From assembly GCA_031771865.1 (NCBI GenBank), contig JASISA010000041.1, forward strand, positions 1,116,001-1,180,000: a DNA stretch of 64,000 bases. The letters are read 5' to 3'. The position numbers and the translations under genes were made by a program. Of this stretch, positions 42,872 to 53,683 are shown piece after piece; the stretch's first letter is position 1; every line of letters begins with the position of its first letter. Below the pieces are notes generated by a model, which made no database searches, was not told the DNA's origin, and saw nothing but the letters and a program-made list of their open reading frames with translations. This DNA is from Nothophaeocryptopus gaeumannii. Its lineage: Eukaryota > Ascomycota > Dothideomycetes > Mycosphaerellales > Mycosphaerellaceae.

Positions 42872-43445
42872 TCACAACGTCAACTTTATGCCACTCCACG
42901 CAGCGAGTCCCCACAGTCCAAACGCCAAAGGCTGGCTCAGCGCGAAGCCCAAGACTCGCCCAGATCCGTTCTCCTTATCTGACCGGGTGTATCCATAGGC
43001 ATAAACAATTCTGCCCAGTATCCAGCCTAGGCCCATCAATGCACTAGCTCTTGGATATTGAACTCCTGCGACCATTATCGACATCGCGGTGCCAGGCTGC
43101 ATTTCCAAATAGTTGTAGTGAGCTCTCATCTTGCAATTGAAGACGTAGAGCTCCTTCGCGTGTTGTTTGTCTCTCGCGTTCGCAATATCGTAGCTGTCTG
43201 CGTATTGCTTCGGTGCCAAAACGCCGGCCTTCTTGCGGCTCAACCCTACTCTCACGCCATGCCAGGCGCCAACCTGCTCTTTCTATCAGCGACTTCGAGG
43301 AGATTCACGGGCGATTCTACTGACGAAGAACGTTAAGGCTGTGATCGCCACGGCGTATCTGTGAGACCTTTGGTCAGCTGGTTCTACTAGATTGTTCTCC
43401 CTCGTCTTACCCATATTCTTTCGGAACTTCGATCTTAACAGACAT
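42872..43445 (-). CDS. MAPEG family microsomal glutathione S-transferase (mGST3-like)
   Basis: Three exons: 43411-43445, 43325-43358 and 42872-43273, giving 156 residues. Introns are 52 and 51 nt, with donors GTAAGA and GTCAGT and a CTGAT branch site before the second acceptor; phases match. The joined protein starts MSVKIEVPKEYGYAV, and the second junction yields FFVGAWHGVRVGLSRK. FNCKMRAHYNYLEMQP follows, the MAPEG signature (Asn/Arg/His/Tyr-Glu), then four hydrophobic helices and the end FGLWGLAAWSGIKL. Such integral ER/outer-mitochondrial proteins conjugate or reduce lipid peroxides with glutathione. Reading through intron 2 gives a premature stop, so splicing is needed. Confidence 0.9.
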
Positions 43446-45882
43446 GTTGGCGAATACCTTCCTGTTGGTAAGGTCGGCTTTCGCGAGTGGGATCGCTTCC
43501 AATTTGTACAATTGTAGGGGCCTGGGAGTAGGAGCACAGGCACAATGACTGGTCAGTGAGACGCAAACAGTGTTTATGTGTTCACTATGATAAGCGAGCG
43601 AGCTGCGAGATCGTGATCTTAAGAGAGAACTCTATGCATGACATGCCTTGAAGTGCGGTGAGCTTAAAAGACCAGGGAAAAGAAGGCTATTATACCGTTG
43701 AATCCACACATTCCAGCTCAGAACCAATGTGCTCATGACCACATCTGTTTTTAGCAACTGTATCGGTCAAGGCAGACCATGCGGCGCAGGTGATAATGGC
43801 GGTGGTTTGCGCCCCTTTCGGTGCCGCCCCATCTGTGCATTGGGTCTCGACTCGTGATGTGCATCCGGTTCTACCAGACCCGTGGCATCGTTGCATCGTT
43901 GATGCGTTATCAGGAGGCATCAGATCGGGTCAAGCGTGCGAGAAAGGCGTTCTCCTGGGAGCCACGATGAGGAGGAGGATGGGCCAGCGCAGGAGGAGCC
44001 GACCGGGTTGAAGAAAGAGGACTCAGCCAAGCAGCCAGGATCTGCATCTTGCAGACTTGCACGTGCGACATCACTTGCAGCCTTCATCTCCGACCTGCTT
44101 AAGATTCTCGCTTCCTATGCGTTCGTGCAGACCTCTAATGGTCTTATAGACGCCCAGCAGATCGCATATGGAGGCACTATGGCCATGTTCTGGTCTGCCT
44201 ACTAAGCAAGATCCAGGTGGAGCAACTGACTTCCCGACTCACGCGTCAGATAGCGAGCCCGACGCTGCGAGAAGAGCAGGCTCAACCGGAGAGTAGCATT
44301 TGAAACCAGTAGAGGTGAGCATATAAGAGCTTGGATCGAACGTGGGAGCTGCACAAGTACGCCGTCGCAACGTGCAGATTGGGCGTCTGCAAGATACGAT
44401 GCACTGCGTCTCGAGACAGCGACATCTGCATTCGCCATGCCATGAAGATACCAAGTTTTGATGCAGAATGATGTTTACAATGCTCTTGCTGGGCGCCGTG
44501 TGCGCTTTCATCAGCTTCCTGCGAGATGATCTGCCAAACCTGCTCGGACAACATTGAGCGCGATGCTCGTAAGATGGCCGTGAGTTGACCGGTGATTTGC
44601 TGAAGCCTCTGTAGCACACATTGATGCGCCTCGGTGGTTCAAGGCTTACGGAACGGAGATGAAGCCTTCGAGGAAGTGTACAAGGCGCTTCGGTACGTCG
44701 ATGCGCGTGGAATCTTCTTCTGACCTCACGTTCGAAAATTGCAAGCAGGTAGCTGCGGAGGCCTTCACCAGCTTCTCCTCCGCGCCTTCGCATTCAGCGG
44801 AAGCAGCGATGGAAAAGTATGTGTTCCGTCTGTTTCGGAGAGATGTTGAGTTTGCTGCTTCCGACCAAGATGGCTGAATAGTAGCAGGATGTACCATCCC
44901 CACCCGCAAAGGTTGGGTAATGGCTGCAACGTCCCAGTCAGCCGGCCAGCTGTGGGCAGACAACACAAGCGCTTGCTGGAAAGGCGAACGACGAGGTCTG
45001 GCAACCCGTCGCCGTCACCAAACCGCAACCCTTCCAGCGCCAGTGGATGGTGCCTTCGAGAAATGACGAGCTCGCAACCTGAATCGCATGCGAAGAACCG
45101 AGAGCGGTGAGGCGAAGTGAGAGAACAAGTGCCTGCGCATCTGGGCACGATACAGGGGGTCGGTCCAGAACCACAGGTGGGCTCTGTGACTTCGCCAATT
45201 GCTCACTTGCCATCGCGTTTGTGTTGCCTCATTGCTCTTGCGCCTCGAACGGCCAGTAGATGGCCCCCAGATGCCTGAATGACCATGCAGTCTGCCAGCT
45301 TGCATGCGATCTCGCGACGACTACCCTCGAGGACGAATACACTGGTGCGGTCCGGCAGCCGGTGCTCGAAACGGGAGGGTGCGAAGTTTTCGCGACTGTA
45401 GCGACAGTAGGAACGGGCGTGCGCCTGCTGGAGATCGCACTTAGAATTCCGTCAGGAGAACCAATTATGATGAGCCCTTTCGTTCATCCTAGCCAATGGT
45501 CAGTATCTGTCATCTGTCATGCAGCGGAATGATGGTGACTTACTTCCAACCCAAGCTGAATGGCGTTCCTACCGCGCACAGTTGCCGTCGCGCGATGTCC
45601 ACTTTGAAAGTGGTGGATGTAGTTGAGGAAGAGGAAGAGGAATGAATTTGAAAGTCAGCGACGAGGTCTTTGAGGTGGCTGGGGGAGCGGTTGCCAAGCC
45701 GCATGTGAAAGCTGTGCTCCCCCTCTCATTGGCCGACGCCACGACACACAACACCGCTGTCCCTGCGACCAACTTCAACAACTTGTCAACTCCTCGCGGC
45801 TTGAAGAGCAGTTTATCACAAGACGGCCGACCCTGTCGCGCGCGAGGTGCGTCCTTCGCCGCCGCCGCTGAAGGACGAGAAC
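43446..45882. other. Gene-poor region, no supported gene
   Basis: Several frames of 70-180 codons overlap on both strands, notably minus 44282-44617 (helical, MLQRLQQITGQL) and minus 44646-44966. None shows a recognisable motif or a consistent exon chain. An ATG at 45596 with an acidic VVEEEEEE reading might be a leader peptide or first exon of the next gene. Confidence 0.3.
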
Positions 45883-46958
45883 ATGTATGAAAACGCATTC
45901 ACTGTGGGTGAGACTGTGTTCGCGCAGCGCAAGAATGAGTATGAGTGGCGCGAGGCAAAGATCATGGCCCTCTCTGCGGGAAAGAAGAACGACAAGTGAG
46001 TTCACTGGCTCTGTCGCTCAATGGGTGACCATGTCTAACGTACAGTAGGATCGATGTGGAGTTCACGGAGCCTGGAACAAGGAAACCGCGCGCTCTGATC
46101 AAGCCAGGACAATTGCGCCGCTCAATCGACAACCCGACAGCGCCGGCATCAACAGGAGAAAAGAGCAAGACCCACAACAAGTATGAGGAACCTCACGCAG
46201 CTACCGGGCCAGTGTCTCCCCACCGTGCAGAGAATCTCGGCCGTCCAGTGCATGGTCGGACAGAGCCGCCACCATCGAACACGGAGAAGCGCAAGGAGGG
46301 TCATACAAAAGATAGCGAAGCCCACACTGCTGTTGAGCCCGAATCTCTGCGCCGTACAGAGTCTCCGCGCGGTCCAGCTCGCACTCGGACGAAGCCATCA
46401 TCATCGACCAAGGAGAAGCGCAAGGTGGACTCCACAGAGGATCGCGAAGCTCACGCTGCTCCTGATACAGCATCTCTGCGCCGCAAGGAGTCTCCCCGCC
46501 GTCCAGCTCGCGATCGGACGGATGAATCACTGTCAGCTCATGAGAAGCGCCCGGCGAACTACACCGAGGGTGATAAGTCTCCACGCAAGCGGCGCAAGGT
46601 CAAATCAGGCCCTGCCAAGCCTACACCTTCCCCTGAGGACAATCTCCGCCGCGAATTGAACAAGATTATTGACAAGCTCGAGGAGTGCGCGCAGAATAAG
46701 CATGACTGGCAGAAGAATCAGAAGAAGAAGAAGCGCGACGCACTGCTGCTGAAGCACAAGCAGGAATGGGGCTGTGTTTACGCAGACATCGCCACGCCAA
46801 TTCAGACCAATGCCTTCAAATACTGGGTCTGCCAAGCAGTTCGCGCTCATTTCTCGATTGTCGGCAGCTCAAGCAAGCGCCAAGTGAAGCCATTTGCTGT
46901 GTGGGAAGCGGAGTCCGTGCCGCCGTGGCAGTTCGCAGCGCGCTCTGCGAAGGCCTAG
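45883..46958 (+). CDS. Basic protein with N-terminal knot/tudor-like segment and three 43-residue repeats
   Basis: Two exons, 45883-45995 and 46046-46958 (donor GTGAGT, acceptor CAG), 341 residues. Residues 1-65 read FTVGETVFAQRKNEYEWREAKI and, after the intron, IDVEFTEPGTRKPRALIKP, resembling the small barrel of chromo-barrel/tudor-knot domains that bind nucleic acid or methyl-lysine; this is a weak inference. Then come three direct repeats of exactly 43 residues (46179-46307, 46308-46436, 46437-46565) with shared SLRR-ESPR-PAR-RT and EKRK positions. A nuclear-localisation-like KSPRKRRKVKSG and a Lys-rich helical C terminus follow, ending with WVCQAVRAHFSIVG. Orphan, probably nuclear. Confidence 0.6.
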
Positions 46959-48398
46959 GATAAGCTTGGCATTGGATGCATGAAGGAAGACGGTTGTGAT
47001 GAGACGAGCACACTGGAGACTTGACGAGATGGTTTTTTACGAAGACAAGCATGTGATGTCGGCAGCCGACAGTGCGGATGCCAAGCGGGCCTCGTTCCGA
47101 GACCGATCGGTCAGAACAAGTGTACAGCCCACTTGGGAACTGGTCATGCATTTTCTTCGAAAGCCTTCGACATGCGTCTAGAGTAAGATGTAGTTGACAA
47201 GCTAGAAGCATCGTACCTGCCTCGTTTCCCTGCTGTCTCATGAGAATTTCGGACCCTTCGCGTGGCTGTTGCTAGGGAAATCGTTGTCCTGACCAGAAGG
47301 GAGCTGGAATCGAAGGGCTGCTTCCTCGCCGGAGTTTGCCTCGAACTCTCCTGTCCAGATGTTCTCCTTCCTCCCGGAGTTGAGATCTCTGACGGGACTG
47401 AGCTTTCAGCATGACTGATCGGCGGTGTAGGAAGAGGGAATGATCGTGGCAAGGCGATCTGCCCTTCCGACAAAAGCTGCTTGGCTTCCTGACATCGAAG
47501 GTTGATGATTGGGATTATGCATCTAGTCAATCGACGCGCTCTGCAAGGCCTGAATGGGAATGTAACAATGTCGCCCAGCATTCATGGGTCAATGACAAAC
47601 GAGGATGAAGTAGACAAGCTCGGACGAAGCGGCCGTAAAGGTAGTCGCATCGGGAACTACTGTAGGTACCTGAAATCGTTCTGACCAGAATCGGGTCAAC
47701 GACATTTATGTTGTAATTGCCGCGACGGAATCGAACGTTAACTGTGGTACAGAGTCGTATCCTTCTTCGGACCTCTTTGAATCGCTGTGACTGTACAGAG
47801 AAGCGCAGGTTCAACTTGTGGCTACGCGAGACCACACATGGCCATGTAAAGTTTCCAGGGGATGCCTTCTTCCTGGGCCCAACCAGAACACAAGATCCTT
47901 GCTTGAGCAACATTTCATGTGCTTCGACCGGCTTGGCGCCCAGCCAAGGCCAGCAAGAATGCGCGAAAGCTTCTAGGAAGCGATGAAAGCCACTGCCTTC
48001 GTTGATCTTTTTTTTTTTAATATTAAAAGACAATGTCGAGGCCAGGAGCAAGAATTCAAAGACTTACAGGTTGGGAACTTTTGAGCAATTGCACTGCCCG
48101 TTAAAGGGTGCGCCTCCAGCATAAGCGCGGCCACGGACGAGGCATACTTCAACAAACTACTTTGGTCGGACAGTAGCGAGTTCATATTATAATTATATGT
48201 ATCCTGCGCTGTGTGACAAAATCGTATGTTCGTATGTTGCTTGATGCCAGTCTAAGCTCTGCCGTTCTGTGTGAAAGTTGATGCACTGCAAGTATTGTGC
48301 CGCATGTCGGGAGTATGCATTTGATGGACGAGCCATATTTCAAATGTACGGGTAGAGAATGCCATGCATCAATTTATTTGAACGTGTCATGAAAAAGG
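46959..48398. other. Unresolved region with two minus-strand candidate exons
   Basis: Minus 47527-48051 (about 170 codons, containing WPWLGAKPVEAHEMLLKQG and SPGNFTWPCVVSR) looks more protein-like than chance, and minus 47973-48185 begins with ATG (MNSLLSDQSSLLKYAS) and reaches a GTAAGT donor. Joining them through the acceptor after the A-run at 48007-48018 fails on phase. A poly-T/AT tract (TTTTTTTTTTTAATATTAAAA) at 48008-48029 marks the putative intron. Could be a pseudogene. Confidence 0.3.
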
Positions 48399-48728
48399 AT
48401 GGGAGATCGAAACGAGAAGGGGAAGCAGGAGGACGAAGGGATAGTCTTGGCGCAGCGCAACGCGAAGATGACGCGCTTGCTGCGGGCCGACGATCCGGAT
48501 GCCGAGCGCCGCTGCGCCTACTGCACCTATCCATCTCAAGTTTCGAACTTCATATCTGCATACAACAACGTGAAGCACAGGACCAGCGAGGTGAGCGCAC
48601 AAACCGCACCAGATCCCTGCACACACGTCTCACAATACCATCGGCTAACGCGTTTGCAGCACTACCCGATGAAGGAGAACCAATCACAAGAGCTTCAGTA
48701 CAACACTTGGCCTGCACGTATCCGGTGA
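48399..48728 (+). CDS. Small zinc-finger-like protein with one in-frame retained-type intron
   Basis: Exons 48399-48590 and 48660-48728 give 86 residues. The 69-nt intron (GTGAGC donor, CTAAC branch, TTTGCAG acceptor) is a multiple of three and has no stop, so an unspliced message would encode 109 residues. Spliced, the protein reads CAYCTYPSQVSNF, then KHRTSEHYP: CxxC, 17 residues, HxxxxH, a plausible but long C2H2-type finger assembled only by splicing. N terminus is Lys/Glu/Gly-rich. A 232-codon frame on the same strand (48359-49057) overlaps in another frame and is the main competing model. Confidence 0.4.
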   Translation: MGDRNEKGKQEDEGIVLAQRNAKMTRLLRADDPDAERRCAYCTYPSQVSNFISAYNNVKHRTSEVSAQTAPDPCTHVSQYHRLTRLQHYPMKENQSQELQYNTWPARIR

Positions 48729-49415
48729 AACCGCTCTCCTTGGAGAGGCGCGCTTTCACATGCGAAACGGCCGGCATCAAATCGTGTTCATGGCTGAGTA
48801 ATCAAGAACAGAAATCCCAGGGTCCCTGCCTTCGCCTGCGTTCTTCTTCATCAAACACACACCTTCCCTTTCCGTCACACAGCCCTTTCAACACCCTCCT
48901 GCCGAGCCCAGTAACGGCTCGCGGTTGTGCAGCAGGACGTTTGAAGCACTATGGTACGCCGATGACCGACACAAAGAGAGCGACCAGCACTGTGCCTACC
49001 GTCCTTCACCTCGGTGGAGGATGGTGCCTTTGCGATGAAGTCAAGCATACACGATAGTTTTCAATCGTAGGCGTACTTGCTCCGCCCTGCTGTCGGCCAC
49101 TCACTGTGTGGGTGAGGACGCACCGAGTTGTCGGTGGTTGTGGATGGAGGGAGAGTGGCTTTGCATATGCGGAGATGTCCGGTGATGATGAAAAATTCTA
49201 AAGCCAAATATGAGTGGCAGCCGGTCTTTTCCTTCACGGGAGAGGATTCTGGTTGTCAGTGATGGCACACTTACCGAGAGCTAATCTGAGGACATCAATC
49301 GCATCTGCACTCGTCAATGGAGGAGGATATCATGAAGATGCCGTCTTTAACATGTCTTTTTGTTCGAAACTTTTACATAGGTCAAGTACACATCGAGACA
49401 TTACTTCATGCTCAT
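48729..49415. other. Intergenic, nothing supported besides the overlapping alternative frame
   Basis: Pro/Ser-coding low-complexity frame ends at 49057; the rest is the 3' region of the lectin gene. Confidence 0.3.
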
Positions 49416-50434
49416 CTAGAATCTGTCCCTACTTCTCGCTCTGTATGCAGTAAAGCCAACATATCCACCCGCGACGAGGAAACCGAAGATGATGAATTTG
49501 AAAAAGAACCATCCCCAGCCACCGCCGCTGCTGCTCTGCTTGACCTTCTTTGCCTGTCCGCCCTTGTTGCGGCTATAGTCCTTGCTTCCTGCGCCGCTTG
49601 ATCCCGTTGAGCCTGATGGCGAGTAAAGGTTCTTCGTGTTGACTGTGACAATGTCATGATTATCCGAGAGCTCCCCTGTCTCCGCGCTGAAGCCCAGGTA
49701 CGTGACGCTTGGAAGCTTCACGCCTTCAACATCGAAGCATTGTGTCCATTCGTCCTCCTTTTTGTACATCAGATCCACCTTTAAGCTCTTGTCCTGGAAG
49801 TAGGTGACCTTTGCCTTGGTCGGCCAGTCTGGGTTCCTCAGACCTCTAGCCGAGCATCCAGCAAGCTCGTTGGCCTTGCCATCGTTCTGCTGATCGTACG
49901 CAGTTTGTCCATCACCCACCATCGCCATGACATATGGGAAGACCACGCCTGGGCGATTGTTCTTGTATGTGTCGAAGAAGATAGCCAGGCCCTCAAATCG
50001 ATCTTTCATTCCAAACACCGTACCAAGCTCCGCACGCTCTTTCGTCACCCATAGTGCCATACCATCTCCGGAAAGAGAACCTGTGCCTGAGATCTTGAAT
50101 TCCACCTCGATTTCCCAGTTCGTCGCGGTAAGAGGTACGCGGCTGAAGATCCAGCCTGCTTGGGAGGGGTTCTGAGAGGTGAGTCGAATATATTGGTCTG
50201 TGCGCACGACCGTGCTGCCGCCAAAGTCCCACCATCGCGATTGCATGTCAGAGTCGAGGTATGGCTAAACAGATGTCAGCTGCGTTGTACTACATTGGGA
50301 AAGATGGCTATAGGTCAGCGTACGGTGTTGAGACTATGCGTCCGCAACGGTATGGACTTGACATCGGAGTCCTGTGCTGCGACGAGGGCACTCCATGCCG
50401 CCAGCAGAATGGAGGTCACCCATAGAAGTGCCAT
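49416..50434 (-). CDS. L-type lectin cargo receptor (VIP36/Emp-like)
   Basis: Two exons, 50324-50434 and 49416-50264 (donor GTACGC, acceptor TAG, phase 0), 319 residues. Signal peptide ~1-21 (LLWVTSILLAAWSALVAAQ). The leguminous-lectin domain ~35-235 contains RWWDFGGSTVVRTDQYIRLT, GSLSGDGMALWVT, GLAIFFDTYKNNRPG (sugar/Ca2+ loop) and VTYLGFSAETGEL. A Gly/Ser/Lys linker leads to a C-terminal membrane span (WFFFKFIIFGFLVAGGYVGF) and a short basic tail, YRARSRDRF. These receptors bind high-mannose glycoproteins in the ER-Golgi pathway. It fits functionally with the GH47 and ALG8 genes 25 kb away. Divergent from the tRNA dehydratase gene, 318 bp between starts. Confidence 0.92.
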
Positions 50435-50752
50435 GGCTGTTAAAGGATTACCGTCCGCTCATTAAATGGAATGCGGTCTTCAGTGTCGAATTGAAGATTG
50501 TACAGCTCAAGAGGCTGTCAATGCAAGGTGTGTTGCAGGCAATCGTGGTCCGCAGAACAAAACAGGAGACGGTTCACATGTCAAGCAGAGGGTCCAGGCA
50601 AGTTGTTCAAACCACAGGAGCTTGCAGGGGCTGCACGGTCCATGAAACTCAAATTCAGCCACACAAGCGAGCACTTCAAGTGTGGCGCCGGTATCGACTT
50701 TGCGATCTCAACTTCACGTCTGCTTGATGAACTCATTAGCATTTCTCCCACT
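50435..50752. promoter_or_regulatory. Divergent promoter between lectin and Tcd genes
   Basis: 318 bp with both starts pointing outward; no specific site recognised. Confidence 0.35.
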
Positions 50753-52375
50753 ATGTCATCGTGGCTATCAGACATAGCCGGGTCACACAGGGTCCAGCTC
50801 GGCGTGACTGCTCTTCTATCAGGAGTTCTGGCTGCCAGCGCCGTCATAGGACTTCAGGAAGCAAAAAGAAGATATAATGTACACGATCTCAAGGACTCCA
50901 TCCCGGATCTGTCCTCGCCGCATGCAGTTGGTAGAGTGAGTGTAGTATAGTCGTCATTCTCCTACGACGCTGACTGACTTGAAGCTAGATCAATGATATC
51001 GGTGGTGCATCTCCGGAAGAGACTCTCGATACTCGCGATGATGAACGGAGTGCTGCTCTTGCCAGGAGAGCACGGCTAGGTGACTATGATGAAGGTGCGT
51101 TCATTTAATGTTTGAGCTCTCTTCCATTGACAACTGATGCACGATTCAGGCCTCGTCCTGGAACAGCTAGCTCGTAACAGAGTCTTCCTCACCGACGAAG
51201 GCCTTGCGAAATTGCGGAATGCGTTCGTTATCGTCGTTGGCTGTGGTGGCGTTGGATCTCATGCTACAGCAGCGCTCGCTCGCTCTGGATGCGGCAGGTT
51301 GCGATTGATCGATTTTGACCAAGTCACTCTCAGTTCTCTAAACCGTCACGCAGTCGCTACACTGGCAGACGTAGGAACGCCAAAAGTGAAATGCCTGGAA
51401 AGACGGCTTGAGCAGATCGTCCCCTGGACGCATTTCGATTGCAAGAATGAGCTTTTCAGCGCAGCTGTCGCATCTAAACAGCTTGCACCCTGGAGCGATG
51501 GCCAGAAACCGACGTTCGTGGTCGATGCGATAGACAACATCGACTCCAAGGTCGATTTGCTCCACTATTGCTCTATCAATGGCATTCCAGTAATATCATC
51601 AACGGGAGCGGGCTGCAAGTCAGACCCAACGAGGGTCTTCATCGGCGACATCTCTGCATCCACTGACGACCCTCTTTCGCGAAGCACAAGACGGAAGCTA
51701 CGGATCAAAGGAGTCAAGGACGGCATTCCGGTCGTATACTCATCTGAGAAGACTGGACCTGGCAAGGCACAACTGTTACCTCTACCTGAAGATCAATTCA
51801 AGAAAGGCGGCGTCGGTGAGCTAGGTGTACTGCCTGACTTCCGTGTGCGGATCTTGCCTGTGCTGGGGACCATGCCCGCTGTCTTTGGCCTTTGCGTGGC
51901 TAACCACATCATGCTCGCGATCTCTGGCTATCCCCACGACTACCTCCCAAGCAAAGCACGAGACAAGATGTACGATGGTATCTTGGGCCAGATCCAGGGA
52001 CTGGAAGAACGTGTGGCCAGACACCAAGGATTCGATCCAGTGGGCCTTCGTATACCTATTACAATGGAAGATGTAGGCTACTTGATCGAAGAGGTCTATC
52101 GAGGCCGTAGCGTGGTATCTGGTCTGGCTGCACGACTTGCATTGATCAGATGGCGGAAGCCAGAAGGCTCTTGGATCGACACCAGCACACCAAGCCAGAA
52201 AGCGGACAAGCTGCAGCTGGACGATCTTGTCTGCATGACCAAAGATGAGATGCTTAAACATGAGCAGCTTGTACTGAAGGAAGGCAAATCGCCAGACGAG
52301 ATCTACAGCAAAGACGTTGTCGCTCTGGTTGAGAAGCGCCTGGCTGAAGAGCACGAATTCCGGAAGCAGAGGTGA
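50753..52375 (+). CDS. tcd1: tRNA threonylcarbamoyladenosine dehydratase (Tcd1/TcdA), ThiF/E1-like
   Basis: Three exons: 50753-50935, 50989-51094 and 51150-52375; 504 residues, phases match. A single hydrophobic helix near the start (VTALLSGVLAASAVIGL) suits mitochondrial outer-membrane anchoring, as for yeast Tcd1/Tcd2. The E1-like fold follows: NRVFLTDEGLAKLRNAFVIV, the nucleotide loop VVGCGGVGSHATAALARSG, RLRLIDFDQVTLSSLNRHAV, PTFVVDAIDNIDSKVDLL, ISSTGAGCKSDPTRVFIGDI and KGGVGELGVLPDFRVRILPV. It uses ATP to cyclise t6A at position 37 of ANN-decoding tRNAs into ct6A. A fungal C-terminal extension of ~120 residues is Lys/Glu-rich. Confidence 0.94.
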
Positions 52376-53031
52376 AGAGTTCTCCTGTCTGCCTTGCACT
52401 TCTGTCGAAAGATTTGGATCAATCCAAGCCGTTTCAGCTGTTCAGGACGGTAACTCTCATGACGGATGTAACGCACAGCTCAAAGGACCCTCAGCGTCGA
52501 GAAGGCGTCGAGAAGTCGACTCACCACCGAGGGCTTAGCGGTATTGCTGAACTCCACTCTCCCCCTGCCAGTCAATAGCAAGCATGAGAGAGTCAAAGCA
52601 CACATCACTGATTACGAAAGTGCGAAGAAGGTGGAACAGCTCTCCCCGCGGCCAGAGAAGTCCGATGCGCACATGGAACATGAGAACCTTGAGGCCCTGA
52701 ATTGGCTAAAGACGACTGCTGCCGCTACGGTGCAGCGCTGATGCTGATAGAGAGGCGTATGAAAAGTCCTGAGCAAGCGGACATCATTTCAAGTTCTCCG
52801 TCTGTAGCTATACTACACTTTGCTCTCGCGAGCTGATGATCTCGGCTTGTTGCTCTTAGTGCTCCATCTCATCGTATGAAAAGCGCCTACAGTTTGTTCG
52901 TGTCGTGTCTGTCGTTCTGAACGATGACGTATGCAAGCGAATGCCCAAAAAGCGCTCTCGTGCCCTGCTTCACCTTCTTCGAGGTCCTGTGCCGTCCCAC
53001 GCGAGTCGCTGCTCCTAGCATCTCCTCGCAC
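52376..53031. other. Convergent 3' region, no supported gene
   Basis: The Tcd and SUMO-like genes end facing each other. No protein-like frame with recognisable motif. Confidence 0.35.
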
Positions 53032-53683
53032 TCACTTCCCACCACCACAACCCTTCCCGCCGCAGCATCCCTTTCCACCACCGCAGCAGCCACCCTTTCC
53101 GTCTCCGCATCCGCATCCGCAGCCACTTCCTTTTCCACCTCCACCGCAGCCGCCCTTGTCGCCGCCGCAGCATCCGTCTCCACCACCGATCTGCTCCTCG
53201 AAGACATCAATGTGATCGCCATCCTCCAGTCCGGCCTATCACATAAGTCAGCGCTGCACTTCTCTCTCACACTTTTGTCTACTGAGGAGAAAGGACTCAC
53301 ATCTCCAACCGTCTGATCAGCGTTCAGCCGCTCCCCATCCAAAATAAACCTCAACTGCGTAATCGGTCGCTCAACCTTAGCGCTAAACGCGTCCTGTTCG
53401 CACCCATCAGTACACGCACCAGTGACGCAGCAGATGTTGAATATGCAAACGTGGGTATGAGAAGCCGACGGGTACCACTCACGAAAGCCTTTTGGAGTCG
53501 GGTGGTAGGCTTTAGTTTGAAGCCTTGCTCGAAGCCGCGGTTGTCACGGAAGTTGATGGTCATGTGGGTTGGAGCGCCGTCTGGGTGGGCTGGTGGAGGG
53601 GCGTCGTTGGCGGCACCGCCGTTGAGATTGGGATTCACATCGCCGTTCGCGTTGGCGGCTGCGTTCTCGTCGTAGTCGTCCAT
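53032..53683 (-). CDS. SUMO-like ubiquitin-fold protein with a 49-residue Cys/Gly-rich extension after the Gly-Gly site
   Basis: Three exons: 53483-53683 (67 codons), 53301-53393 (31) and 53032-53235 (67 plus TGA), all phase 0, with donors GTGAGT twice and acceptors CAG/TAG; 165 residues. Residues 1-38 are an acidic/Asn/Ala-rich flexible arm. Residues 39-116 match SUMO: THMTINFRD, GFKLKPTTRLQKAFDAFSAK, ITQLRFILDGERLNADQTV, LEDGDHIDVFEEQIGG. The last two glycines correspond to the point where Ulp-type proteases mature SUMO. Instead of the usual few residues, the same exon continues for 49 residues: 28 Gly, 11 Cys, 6 Lys, 3 Asp, 1 Ser, with CC, CxC and CCGG patterns like small metallothioneins. 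If cleaved, it would release mature SUMO and a metal-binding-like peptide, comparable to ubiquitin-ribosomal protein fusions. Whether this is the main SUMO or a paralog is unknown. Confidence 0.88.

Noticed and set aside
44239..44793. 184-codon Arg-rich minus frame
   Set aside because: Composition is typical of a chance frame in GC-rich DNA and no exon chain or motif supports it.
52887..53354. Ala/Glu/Asp-rich 155-codon minus frame over the SUMO-like gene
   Set aside because: It reads through the second intron and then in the wrong frame; the spliced SUMO model explains the sequence with conserved motifs.
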